DNA of 14,160 nucleotides from Hyphomicrobiales bacterium (GTDB taxonomy: Bacteria; Pseudomonadota; Alphaproteobacteria; Rhizobiales; Hyphomicrobiaceae), in assembly GCA_017304275.1 (NCBI GenBank), contig JAFKKW010000380.1, positions 1-14,160 of the forward strand, given 5' to 3'. Below, one piece after another: positions 1 to 6,911 of the stretch; positions within the stretch are counted from its first letter, which is position 1, and each line of letters opens with the position of its first letter. The notes below the pieces were generated by a model. It made no database searches and had not been told where the DNA came from. It was given only the letters and a program-made list of their open reading frames with translations. A program made the position numbers and the translations under genes.

Positions 1-16
1 CTTGCGATCGGTTCCG

Positions 17-39
17 ACCTCTCCCCAGAGGGGAGAGGT
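17..39. repeat. Perfect hairpin of a GC-rich palindromic repeat
   Basis: A 10-base arm, ACCTCTCCCC (17-26), and its exact reverse complement (30-39) flank a 3-base loop. It lies 20 bases past the stop of the minus-strand Clp_N gene. No T-run follows on either strand, so it looks more like a dispersed intergenic palindrome than a classical intrinsic terminator, although it could still protect the 3' end of that mRNA. Confidence 0.6.
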
Positions 40-59
40 GCAGCGCGCGCGTCGTTCAA

Positions 60-1700
60 TCAGATGCCGAGGTATTTCGCGGCGAGCAGCCGCAGGATGA
101 CCCAGGCGGTTTCGCCGAACTTGGCCAGCAGGCCGCCGATCACGGCAGCGGCGATCCAGCCGATCCAGCGTCCCGCCGTGCGGCCGTAGTTGATCGAGAC
201 CTTCACGTCGACGATCTGATCGGGAAGCGCCGTTTCGGCCGTCATGCCGTCGGCGCCGACGGTGCGCGCGGAGACGATGAGCTGTAGTTGCTGATGGCCG
301 CGTCCGCGCGGTGTTACGGTCCAGCGCCAGCTCGCGAAGTCGTCGTTGCCGAGGCCGAGGACGGTCTCGATCCACTGCGTCTCGGGCGACCGGTTCTCGA
401 TCGTGAAGCCGCCGTGGGGTGCGCGAAGGCGGACCGACATGGCTTTCGTGACCACCACCTCGTGGTGGAAGGCGGCGCCGCCGCCTGAGAGCCCCTCGGC
501 GAGCGCCTTGACGTCGGCGCGTGCGATGCGGGCCTCGGCGACGACCGGTACGCCGACACGCATGCGGCGCGGGATGTTCTCGACGAGCTGGCCGGGTTCG
601 ATCAGCGGCCACGACCCGACGAAGGGACCCGACGAGGCCGCGCGCCGGCGCTCCGGCGGCGGAGCGGTGGCGGCCTTATCCTGCCGCGGTATAGGCCACC
701 GGCTGCTGGCGGCGACATCCGACGGCGGCGCGGGCGGGACCGGCGGCGTCAGATCGGGATGCGGTCCGGGCGGCGGCAACGGATGTCCCGCGGCCTCTGC
801 CCAATCCGGCTCCTGGTGTCCGGCCGGCGCTCCGGGGCGCTCGGTTCCGAACGTCGAGCGGCCGTCATCCGGGGCGCGCTGGGCCGCGCGGCCGGCGGTG
901 ATCGGATGATCGCGCTCGAAGGCCGGCTCGGTCCGCGGAGGCGCAGGCACCGACGAGGGCGGGCCGCCCAAGTCGGGATAGTTCGCGCGCGGGAGCGGCG
1001 CGGGGGCCGCGGGCGGCGCGCCGGCACCGGTCCCTTCTGCCGGGCGGTTCTGCAGGCGTCCGCGCGCTGAGGCCAGGATTTCCTCGGTGCTGGCGGGGTG
1101 CGTGAAATCGGGTGGCGGCGGCGCGCCGAGGTCGGGTGCCGGATGATCGTCGGCATCGAACTCGGGTTCGTGTTGCTGTGGTGGCGGCGGTGCCGGTTGC
1201 GGAGGCGGCGCCGATTGCTGTGGCGGCGGTGGCGCCGCGGGCGTCGCGCGCTGGAGCGCCCGTATCGCTTCCTCGAAGGTCAGGCCCTGCACGCGCAGCA
1301 GGTGGGCCGCCGTGCTCTTGCCGTCGCCGACGATGGCGGCCAGCACGATGGCGCCGTTGATCTCGCGGCGGCGCCCCTGCCTGGCGGCGGCGGCGGCGGC
1401 TTCGAGGATGCGCCGCAGGTCTGCCGAGATGGCAATGGTCTGGCCGCTGGCAGGGTCGATGCGGTCCTCGGAGCGGCCGAGGACCTCGGACACCTCGGCG
1501 GTCAGGCGGGCGAGGTCGATATTGCTGGATTTGAGGACGATGGTTGCTTCCGGATCCTCGGCGAGGGCGAGCAAAAGGTGCTCCAGCGACACCTCGCGGT
1601 GAGCCTGCGCCGTCGCGTAGTCCGCGGCACGGGTCAAGGTCGCCGTCAGGTAGGGCGACATGGGAATTCGGCCGAGGTCGTCGACGATCATGGTCGTCAT
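60..1700 (-). CDS. Tail-anchored Clp_N-domain protein with proline-rich linker and C-terminal beta-rich domain
   Basis: The protein has 546 residues. Residues 15-150 match a Clp repeat (Clp_N) domain, with the family's 'SLEHLLLAL' signature near 38-46 and a second half-repeat near 112-150. In ClpA, ClpB and ClpC this domain binds substrates or adaptors, but no Walker A/B or AAA+ module follows here. Residues 153-360 are a low-complexity Pro/Ala-rich linker. Residues 365-505 look like a beta-sandwich, with a 'WRWTVTP' motif at 458-464 and alternating hydrophobic strands. Residues 512-543 form one or two hydrophobic helices at the extreme C-terminus, which predicts tail anchoring with the bulk in the cytoplasm. 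The first ATG is chosen because AGGAA lies 5 bases upstream of it; Met4 and Met14 are alternatives. A scaffold or adaptor role at the inner membrane is inference. I am sure of the Clp_N call and unsure of the function. Confidence 0.85.
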   Translation of the reverse strand: MTTMIVDDLGRIPMSPYLTATLTRAADYATAQAHREVSLEHLLLALAEDPEATIVLKSSNIDLARLTAEVSEVLGRSEDRIDPASGQTIAISADLRRILEAAAAAARQGRRREINGAIVLAAIVGDGKSTAAHLLRVQGLTFEEAIRALQRATPAAPPPPQQSAPPPQPAPPPPQQHEPEFDADDHPAPDLGAPPPPDFTHPASTEEILASARGRLQNRPAEGTGAGAPPAAPAPLPRANYPDLGGPPSSVPAPPRTEPAFERDHPITAGRAAQRAPDDGRSTFGTERPGAPAGHQEPDWAEAAGHPLPPPGPHPDLTPPVPPAPPSDVAASSRWPIPRQDKAATAPPPERRRAASSGPFVGSWPLIEPGQLVENIPRRMRVGVPVVAEARIARADVKALAEGLSGGGAAFHHEVVVTKAMSVRLRAPHGGFTIENRSPETQWIETVLGLGNDDFASWRWTVTPRGRGHQQLQLIVSARTVGADGMTAETALPDQIVDVKVSINYGRTAGRWIGWIAAAVIGGLLAKFGETAWVILRLLAAKYLGI

Positions 1701-2005
1701 TCAGGTTCCTCTCGGGGCTGCCTCCGAGCCGCGGCGCCGTCGAAAGGCTCAGGCACCGGGCGAGCGTTCCCCGCGTCCTAATCGAATCTCTTATGCGGGA
1801 TATGACGTTATGATGAGAGTGCGGGCTAAGTTGGACCGCAACTCGCAAGAACTCAACGCGTAATCTTGGCGCGCGATTGTGTGGGAATTCCGTTGAGGCC
1901 GGCCCTCCACAGGTTATATGTGCTCGCCGTGAGGGGGCAGGCGCGGGGCGCCGGTGCTCCCGCACGAATTCCGTCCAGGGACGGCAGCAGGGATCGCAAG
2001 AGACG
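1701..2005. other. Divergent intergenic region between the Clp_N gene and argB
   Basis: These 305 bases separate two divergent genes and must carry both promoters. Base composition is visibly more AT-rich at 1775-1930 than in the flanking genes. I see no convincing coding sequence; short open frames here lack ribosome binding sites. One plausible sigma-70-like promoter facing argB is listed separately. I could not pick a convincing minus-strand promoter. Confidence 0.6.
1893..1920 (+). promoter_or_regulatory. Candidate sigma-70-type promoter for argB
   Basis: TTGAGG (1893-1898) as a -35 element and TATATG (1915-1920) or TTATAT (1914-1919) as a -10 element are separated by 15-16 bases. This is about 86 bases before the argB start, inside the AT-richer part of the gap. 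It is a by-eye match only; the spacer is slightly short. Confidence 0.3.
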
Positions 2006-2962
2006 ATGGCGAAGGTGACCGATACTTCACGGCCGACCCAGGGTGGATCCGAAACGAAGGAGGTTTCGGCTCATGTTCAGGCGCGCATCCTGGCGGAAGC
2101 GCTACCCAACATGCTGCGCTATGACGAGCAGACGGTGGTCATCAAGTTCGGCGGCCACGCCATGGGTGACGAGGCGCTGTCGGACGCGTTCGCCAAGGAC
2201 ATCGTCTATCTCAAGCAGTCGGGTGTGAACCCGATCGTGGTGCATGGCGGCGGACCGCAGATCGCGACCATGCTCAAGAAGCTCGAGATCACATCGGAGT
2301 TCGTCAACGGACTGCGCGTCACCGACAAGCCGACCGTCGAGGTCGTGGAGATGGTGCTCGCCGGGCGCATCAACAAGGACATCGTCTCGGCGATCAACAA
2401 GCAGGGGGGCAAGGCGGTCGGCATCTGCGGCAAGGACGCCAACCTGATGATCGCGCGCAAGATCACGCAGATGGCCGATCCCGCCAGCAACGAGATGAAG
2501 GATGTCGACATCGGCTTCGTGGGCGACCCGCTGCACGTCAACCCGCATATCGTGGACGTGATCTCGAAGTCGGATCTCATTCCGGTCATCGCGCCGATCG
2601 GAATCTCGCCGGCCGGGGAGACGCTCAACATCAACGCGGACACCTTCGCCTCGGCGCTCGCGGCGCGCATGCAGGCCAAGCGCCTGCTGCTGCTCACCGA
2701 CGTCGAAGGCGTGCTCGACAAGACCGGCAAGCTGATCGCCGACCTCACGATCACGGAAGCCCAGGAGCTGATCCGCAACGGCACCATCACCGGGGGCATG
2801 ATCCCGAAGATCGAGGGCTGCATCGAGGTCGTGGAGGCCGGCGTCGAGGCCGTCGTCATCATCAACGGCAAGGTCGCTCACAGCGTTCTGCTGGAGCTTT
2901 TGACCGATCATGGCGCCGGCACGCTGGTCGGCAGGCGGAAGCCCAAGGCGAAGACGGCATGA
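2006..2962 (+). CDS. argB: Acetylglutamate kinase
   Basis: Second step of arginine synthesis: ATP-dependent phosphorylation of N-acetyl-L-glutamate in the cytoplasm. From this ATG the protein has 318 residues, slightly longer than the usual roughly 300 because of a 25-residue polar N-terminus. Visible family motifs are VIKFGGHAM (45-53, phosphate-binding Lys47), HGGGPQI (80-86, glycine-rich loop), NINAD (208-212, substrate binding) and GGMIPKI (263-269, Lys268). The ATG at 2006 has only a weak purine-rich leader (AAGAGA). The open frame continues upstream to 1877, but the residues there do not resemble the family. No start codon occurs in frame between 2006 and the conserved core, so a shorter form is unlikely. 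The stop overlaps the next gene's start as ATGA, implying translational coupling. In rhizobia this pair usually precedes dapD, which is absent here. Confidence 0.97.
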   Translation: MAKVTDTSRPTQGGSETKEVSAHVQARILAEALPNMLRYDEQTVVIKFGGHAMGDEALSDAFAKDIVYLKQSGVNPIVVHGGGPQIATMLKKLEITSEFVNGLRVTDKPTVEVVEMVLAGRINKDIVSAINKQGGKAVGICGKDANLMIARKITQMADPASNEMKDVDIGFVGDPLHVNPHIVDVISKSDLIPVIAPIGISPAGETLNINADTFASALAARMQAKRLLLLTDVEGVLDKTGKLIADLTITEAQELIRNGTITGGMIPKIEGCIEVVEAGVEAVVIINGKVAHSVLLELLTDHGAGTLVGRRKPKAKTA

Positions 2963-3714
2963 GCGCGGAGCGCAAGGTCGAGACCGAAGCGCCTCCCAAG
3001 GTTCTTGGGCCGCGCGCCGGGGCTCCTGCGCGCGGGTTTCAGACTACCGACGCGTGGATCTTCGATCTCGACAACACGCTCTATCCGGCTGCGTGCAATC
3101 TGTTCGCGCAGGTCGATCACCGCATGGGCGCTTTTATCGCCCGTTACCTCGGCGTGCCTTACGTGCACGCGCGTCACCTGCAGAAGAGCTACTACCGCCA
3201 GTTCGGCACGACGCTCGCCGGGCTGATGGCCGTGCACAAGCTCGATCCGGCGGAGTTTCTGGCTTACGTGCACGATATCGACCTTTCGGTGGTGCAGGAG
3301 TCGCCCGCGCTGCGCAAGGCGATCGCCGCGCTGCCGGGGCGACGGCTGATCTACACCAACGGCTCGCAACGTCATGCCGAGCGCGTGGCGGAAAAGCTCG
3401 GCGTGCTCGATCTCTTCGAGGACATCTGCGATATCGCGGCCTGTGACTACGTGCCGAAGCCCGAGGCCGACGCCTTTCAGCGCATGATCCGTCGGCACGG
3501 CGTGGCCGCAAAGACATCCGCCATGTTCGAGGACATGCCGATGAACCTCGCCGCACCGCATGATCTCGGCATGACGACGGTGCTCGTGCATTCGAGCTAT
3601 GTGGACCATCCGATCCAGGAGCAGATGAAGAGCTGGACCGAGCTGCCGGACCATATCCATCACATGACGCTGGATCTGGCGGCGTTTCTTGCGGAGACGG
3701 CGCGGACGCGTTGA
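2959..3714 (+). CDS. HAD-family phosphatase, pyrimidine 5'-nucleotidase type
   Basis: A 251-residue haloacid-dehalogenase hydrolase. Motif I is DLDNTLYP with nucleophile Asp36 and acid/base Asp38, motif II is TNGS (133-136), motif III is Lys167 in VPKPEA, and motif IV is EDMPMN (191-196). A helical cap lies between motifs I and II at about 45-115. The sequence fits the bacterial and yeast SDT1-like pyrimidine 5'-nucleotidase group, which dephosphorylates UMP or CMP and similar small phosphates. True substrates of such enzymes are often uncertain. The 31 residues before motif I are polar and poorly conserved. The ATG shares 4 bases with the end of argB, so the two genes are very probably one operon. 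The gene is followed directly by a REP-like hairpin rather than by another gene of the cluster. Confidence 0.9.
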   Translation: MSAERKVETEAPPKVLGPRAGAPARGFQTTDAWIFDLDNTLYPAACNLFAQVDHRMGAFIARYLGVPYVHARHLQKSYYRQFGTTLAGLMAVHKLDPAEFLAYVHDIDLSVVQESPALRKAIAALPGRRLIYTNGSQRHAERVAEKLGVLDLFEDICDIAACDYVPKPEADAFQRMIRRHGVAAKTSAMFEDMPMNLAAPHDLGMTTVLVHSSYVDHPIQEQMKSWTELPDHIHHMTLDLAAFLAETARTR

Positions 3715-3717
3715 AGC

Positions 3718-3813
3718 GTGTCTGGATCCCGGCCTTCGCCGGGATGACGTTGAGAGGAGGCGGGCTGGCAACAAAACGGACGTCACCCCGACGAAGGTCG
3801 GGGCTCAGATACG
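3718..3813. repeat. Inverted pair of REP-like hairpins (pair 1)
   Basis: Copy 1 has stem ATCCCGGC (3726-3733), loop CTTC and stem GCCGGGAT (3738-3745), flanked by TCTGG on the left and GAC on the right. Copy 2 is in the opposite orientation: CCCCGAC (3786-3792), loop GAAG, GTCGGGG (3797-3803), flanked by GTCA and CTCAG. Read in the same direction, the copies share loop, flanks and length, and two stem positions differ by paired changes (T-A to C-G, and G-C to A-T). The arrangement resembles BIME pairs of REP elements. The first copy lies 4 bases after the HAD stop and may stabilise the operon's 3' end. Confidence 0.7.
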
Positions 3814-3845
3814 TCGCAGTCGAATCGAGGGCGGCCCGACGCGGG

Positions 3846-3947
3846 TCAGCCCTGCTTCTCCCAGCGACCGCTGTCGGACTGATGCCAGTAGGTGACGGCG
3901 CAGCCGTACTCGATCGCTTGGCGCAGCGGCTGGAGGTCATTTCCATA
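3846..3947 (-). pseudogene. Duplicated remnant of the holC 3' end
   Basis: Bases 3846-3905 match the last 60 bases of holC (4264-4323) at 57 positions, in the same orientation and beginning exactly at the stop codon. Similarity ends abruptly on both sides. The reading frame stays open upstream to about 3947 and encodes roughly 33 residues ending in CAVTYWHQSDSGRWEKQG followed by stop. Of the three mismatches one is silent and two fall in one codon (Arg to His). Beyond the 60 bases the upstream residues (PLRQAIEYG) only loosely resemble HolC. The frame runs into a REP-like hairpin. There is no start with a ribosome binding site, so it is best read as a fragment of a second holC copy or a local duplication, not a working gene. 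Confidence 0.65.
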
Positions 3948-3951
3948 CACA

Positions 3952-4043
3952 CCATGGCCGGGCTTGACCCGGCCATCCAGGGCAACACACGCCAACCTCT
4001 ACCCATGCGGCCCCTGGATGGCCGCCTCAAGGGCGGCCATGGA
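3952..4043. repeat. Inverted pair of REP-like hairpins (pair 2)
   Basis: Copy 1 has stem ATGGCCGGG (3954-3962), loop CTTGA and stem CCCGGCCAT (3968-3976), followed by CCAGGG. Copy 2 is inverted: ATGGCCGCC (4018-4026), loop TCAAG, GGCGGCCAT (4032-4040), preceded by CCCCTGG. In the same orientation both read ATGGCCG-two bases-CTTGA-two bases-CGGCCAT-CCAGGG, and the two inner pairs differ by compensatory swaps. The copies are separated by about 35 bases. This is a different repeat type from pair 1. Confidence 0.7.
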
Positions 4044-4191
4044 GTAGGGGAAGGTGGCTCGGTCTCCGGAAATGGATGGACCATGGAGGAGGGCGGTTCG
4101 GTTCCGGGCGAAGCGCGCTAGCGTGCGAGACCCGGAAACCAACGTAAGAATCGTCGAAGACGCAAAATCTAAAGCGATAGAAGTGTTGCGC

Positions 4192-4240
4192 TGGGTTCCC
4201 GCTCTGCGCTCGGCTTACGCCGTCGCTTGGCGGGAATGAC
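4192..4240 (+). repeat. REP-like repeat, long-loop type
   Basis: The 49-base element runs from TGGGTTCCCGCTCTGCGCTC to GCTTGGCGGGAATGAC. It shares outer arms and flanks with the elements at 6912-6960 and 6985-7039. It sits 24 bases after the stop of holC, which is on the opposite strand. It is unpaired here, and its stem is slightly degraded relative to those copies. Confidence 0.6.
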
Positions 4241-4263
4241 GGCACTGAAGGATCGCGGCCGGC

Positions 4264-4722
4264 TCAGCCCTGCTTCTCCCAGCGGCCGCTGTCGGACTGG
4301 CGCCAGTAGGTGACGGCGCAGCCGGAGGCCTTCGCCGCTTTCCATTGCTCGCGCGCCTTGCCGGTCGCCTCGGGATCGCGGCCGTCGAACAGGCAGACGA
4401 TACGCACAAAGCCCGCGAAGGCGTTCATCTCGGCGCCGTCGACGAGGAAGCGCACGCCGGCACCGTTGGGCGTCTCGTCGCCGGTCGTGAGGTAGACGGG
4501 CTGGCGGCCCGGGTCTCCGTCGCGCGCCGTGCCGTGAGGGAGGAAGCTCGCGTCGTTGTAGGTCCAGAGCGCGAGGTCGAGTGCTTCGAGGCGCTCGGCG
4601 CTGCCGGATTGAACCACGGCGCGCCAGCCGCGCTCCAGCGTGCGCTCGAGCAGCGACGGCAGAACACGCTCGAGCGGTGCACGCTCGAGGTGGTAGAACA
4701 GAACTTCCGTTGCGTCCGCCAT
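4264..4722 (-). CDS. holC: DNA polymerase III subunit chi
   Basis: A 152-residue HolC-family protein, the clamp-loader accessory subunit that binds single-stranded-DNA-binding protein and, with psi where present, helps primer hand-off at the replication fork. The family features visible are an N-terminal FYHLER strand-turn (9-14), LWTYNDASFLPHG (52-64), RIVCLFDGRDPEA (107-119) and a C-terminal AVTYWRQSDSGRWEK (136-150), in the order and length (about 150) usual for alphaproteobacteria. The ATG at 4722 follows AAAGAG, with GGAG further upstream. A TATGAT hexamer on the minus strand (4754-4749) about 27 bases before the start could be a -10 element but has no good -35. In related genomes holC commonly follows pepA, which is not nearby here. 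The last 60 bases are duplicated at 3846-3905. Confidence 0.93.
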   Translation of the reverse strand: MADATEVLFYHLERAPLERVLPSLLERTLERGWRAVVQSGSAERLEALDLALWTYNDASFLPHGTARDGDPGRQPVYLTTGDETPNGAGVRFLVDGAEMNAFAGFVRIVCLFDGRDPEATGKAREQWKAAKASGCAVTYWRQSDSGRWEKQG

Positions 4723-5000
4723 GCTCTTTGTTTTTCTCCGTACGCCGCATCATAGCGAGCAGCGGCGAACCGCGCGATGCAGCGGTTGCGTGACGCTCTC
4801 AGGAAAAGATCACCTAGGGGACTTGATGTTCCATGGGGGCTCGCCTATCTCTGCGAGTCCGGTGCGGCGCCATCTTGGGTGACGCCCGTGCGGGCGGTGA
4901 CGTTCAGCAGCATCTTCGGGTTCGCTGCAGGATTCCCGCCCGCTGCGATTCCGGCATCCGCTTCTTCGATTGCGGAAACTTGTGACCCGCGCCGGATCGC

Positions 5001-5297
5001 TCAGCGGTTCTTCAAATATTTGCGCGGCACCATGCCGGCATCGACCAGCGCGTCGAAGCACCTCTTGGTCAAGTTGCCTCGCTTGCCCGCGAGCTCGATG
5101 CAATTTCGCAGCGCTGCGGAGCCGACCTTATAGGCCGGACAGTGAGTGTCGTAGTCGCCTTTGCAGGCGGTCTCGACCTTCTTGCTGTAGGCTGCGGCCT
5201 CGACCGTCAGCAGCGCCAGCAAGCCGGCGGCCATCGATACGGTGCGGAGCGTGCGGGCAAATCTGCGGCCGGGATTCGAGCGCGGGGCGTAGGACAT
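5001..5297 (-). CDS. Small secreted four-cysteine protein of unknown function
   Basis: A 98-residue protein with a basic N-terminus (RRFARTLR, 11-18), a hydrophobic stretch (about 20-32) and a likely signal-peptidase site after AAA (34-36). This leaves a basic mature domain of about 62 residues with four cysteines (45, 53, 66, 80). Their spacing and the 'CKGDY..HCP....GS.ALRNCI....NLTKRC' layout recall the cysteine-rich repeat found in some exported proteobacterial proteins, suggesting two disulphides in the periplasm. I chose the ATG at 5297 because AAGGAA lies 6 bases upstream. The in-frame ATG at 5324 would add 9 residues but has no ribosome binding site and lengthens the pre-signal region. 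It lies downstream of der on the same strand, with a 123-base gap. I do not recognise a named gene. Confidence 0.75.
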   Translation of the reverse strand: MSYAPRSNPGRRFARTLRTVSMAAGLLALLTVEAAAYSKKVETACKGDYDTHCPAYKVGSAALRNCIELAGKRGNLTKRCFDALVDAGMVPRKYLKNR

Positions 5298-5420
5298 CAC
5301 GCGTTCCTTTTTGATCTTGGACATCCGTTCGGCATGATCCCCGGCGGCGAGCGTATCGCTCGGGCTCCGGCGGCGCCAGCCGGTTCTACAACGCCGATCT
5401 TCGAAAATGGTTTGCCAGCT

Positions 5421-6803
5421 TTAACCGCGGCGGCGCTTGGGCGCGAACGGGTTGTCGCCTCCGCGCAAGTTCAGGCGGATGGGAGTCCCCGGCAGATCAA
5501 ATGTCTCGCGCAGGCTGTTGAGAAGATACTTCTGATAGGTCTTCGGCAGTGCATCGGGGCGCGAGCAGAAGGCGACGAATGTCGGCGGACGCGTCGACGG
5601 CTGGGTGATGTAGCGAATCTTTAAGCGGCGGCCGGAGGGCGCGGGGGGTGCGTGCCGGGCCAGTGCCTCCTCGAGCCAGCGGTTGAGGGCCGGGGTCGGA
5701 ACGCGCCGGTTCCAGACGTCGGAGGCCGTCACGACCGCGCGCAGAAGCTTGTCGATGCCCTTCTCGCTCGCGGCGGAAATGGGAATCACGGTGACGCCCG
5801 GCACCTGCGCGAGGCCTTCGGCGATTTTCCGGTGCAGCCCCTTCAGGAGCTGCTGCTTGTTCTCGACCAGATCCCATTTGTTGAGGGCGATGACGATGGC
5901 ACGGCCTTCCTCGGTCACGAGATCGCCGATGCTCAAGTCCTGGTGCTCGATGCCGCGTTCGGCGTCGAGCAGGAGCACGACGACCTCGGCAAAGCGGATC
6001 GCGCGCACGGTGTCGCTGGTGGAGAGCTTTTCGGCGAGCTCGGTGACCTTGGCCTTGCGGCGCAGCCCGGCGGTGTCGAACAGGCGGATGGTGCGGCCCT
6101 GCCAGGTGATGTCGCTGGCCACGGAATCGCGCGTCAATCCCGGCTCGGGGCCGGTGATCATGCGATCCTCGCCGATGATGGCGTTGACGAGGGTCGACTT
6201 GCCGGCGTTTGGACGGCCGACGATGGCGACGCGCAACGGACGCTCTACGGTGTCCGTGTCCTCGGGTTCTTCCTCGCCATCGGCGCGTTTCACCCGCGGC
6301 TTCGGCTTGAGGCCGAGGGCGGCAAGCGAGTCGCGCTCGAGCTCGCCGAGACCCAAGCCGTGCTCCGCCGAGATGGCGACCGGATCGCCGAGTCCCAGCT
6401 TGAACGCCTCGTAGAAGCCTTCGTCGGAAGTGCGGCCTTCGCACTTGTTGGCGATCAGCACGACGGGGCGGCCCGACGCGCGCACGGTGCGGGCAAACGT
6501 TTCGTCGGTCGCGGTGACGCCGTCCTTCGCATCGATGACGAACAGCACGAGATCGGCCAGCTCGATGGCGGCCTCCGTCTGCTGGCGCATGCGGTCGGCG
6601 ATCGACCCCTTGGTGGCTACCTCGAGTCCCGCCGTGTCGATGATCTTGATCGGATGGCCGCCGAGCTCCGCATCGCCCTCCTTGCGGTCGCGCGTCAGGC
6701 CCGGCAGGTCGGAGACCAGCGCGGCGCGTGTGCCGGTGAGGCGATTGAAGAGGGTCGACTTGCCCACGTTGGGCCGGCCGACGATGGCGATTTTGGGGGT
6801 CAT
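5421..6803 (-). CDS. der: Ribosome biogenesis GTPase Der (EngA)
   Basis: A 460-residue essential double GTPase needed for 50S subunit maturation. The first G domain has GRPNVGKST (9-17), DTAG (56-59) and NKCE (119-122) in place of NKxD, a substitution I recall from alphaproteobacterial Der. An acidic linker lies at 175-187. The second G domain has GRPNAGKST (197-204 region), DTAG (243-246) and NKWD (309-312 region). A C-terminal KH-like domain (about 365-450) ends in a basic tail, KRRR. Length and order match the family. The start at 6803 gives MTPKIAIVGRP, the standard N-terminus, but no strong Shine-Dalgarno sequence precedes it. A REP-like pair and other non-coding DNA separate it from the ispA-type gene upstream (258 bases), so der probably has its own promoter in 6804-6910. 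Confidence 0.98.
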   Translation of the reverse strand: MTPKIAIVGRPNVGKSTLFNRLTGTRAALVSDLPGLTRDRKEGDAELGGHPIKIIDTAGLEVATKGSIADRMRQQTEAAIELADLVLFVIDAKDGVTATDETFARTVRASGRPVVLIANKCEGRTSDEGFYEAFKLGLGDPVAISAEHGLGLGELERDSLAALGLKPKPRVKRADGEEEPEDTDTVERPLRVAIVGRPNAGKSTLVNAIIGEDRMITGPEPGLTRDSVASDITWQGRTIRLFDTAGLRRKAKVTELAEKLSTSDTVRAIRFAEVVVLLLDAERGIEHQDLSIGDLVTEEGRAIVIALNKWDLVENKQQLLKGLHRKIAEGLAQVPGVTVIPISAASEKGIDKLLRAVVTASDVWNRRVPTPALNRWLEEALARHAPPAPSGRRLKIRYITQPSTRPPTFVAFCSRPDALPKTYQKYLLNSLRETFDLPGTPIRLNLRGGDNPFAPKRRRG

Positions 6804-6911
6804 TTGGTTTGCTCGCGTCAGGAGCGGCTTATGGCCCGAAACTGTCGGAAATGCAAAGTGGGGCTGTTCTGGTCAGCCGGACGCTCGCGCGGGGGCTGGC
6901 ATGTGCGTTGT

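Larger units (their letters stand above)
3715..4263. other. Repeat-rich gene-poor stretch between the HAD gene and holC
   Basis: These 549 bases separate two convergent genes. They contain a first inverted pair of REP-like hairpins (3718-3813), a holC-tail scrap on the minus strand (about 3846-3947), a second inverted pair (3952-4043) and a longer repeat (4192-4240). The rest, 4044-4191, has a short AT-richer part (about 4150-4190) typical of rhizobial intergenic DNA and no gene I can support. Open frames crossing the stretch are built from the repeats and lack ribosome binding sites. Confidence 0.7.

Noticed and set aside
865..1965. 366-codon minus-strand frame overlapping the Clp_N gene
   Set aside because: It is Arg/Ala/Pro-rich shadow sequence in a second frame over a gene with a recognisable domain.
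2057..2228. Perfect AAGGAGGT followed 8 bases later by an ATG inside argB
   Set aside because: The ATG is out of frame with argB and gives a 51-residue Arg/Ser-rich frame typical of a high-GC shadow. The purine run simply encodes Lys-Glu in the argB N-terminus.
4027..4245. 72-codon minus-strand frame with 'VGFRVSHASALRPEP'
   Set aside because: It is made of intergenic repeat DNA, has no ribosome binding site, and this type of translated repeat is a common false gene.
3715..4263. CRISPR array
   Set aside because: The repeats are palindromic inverted pairs of several kinds without regular spacers or a leader, so they are REP-like elements.
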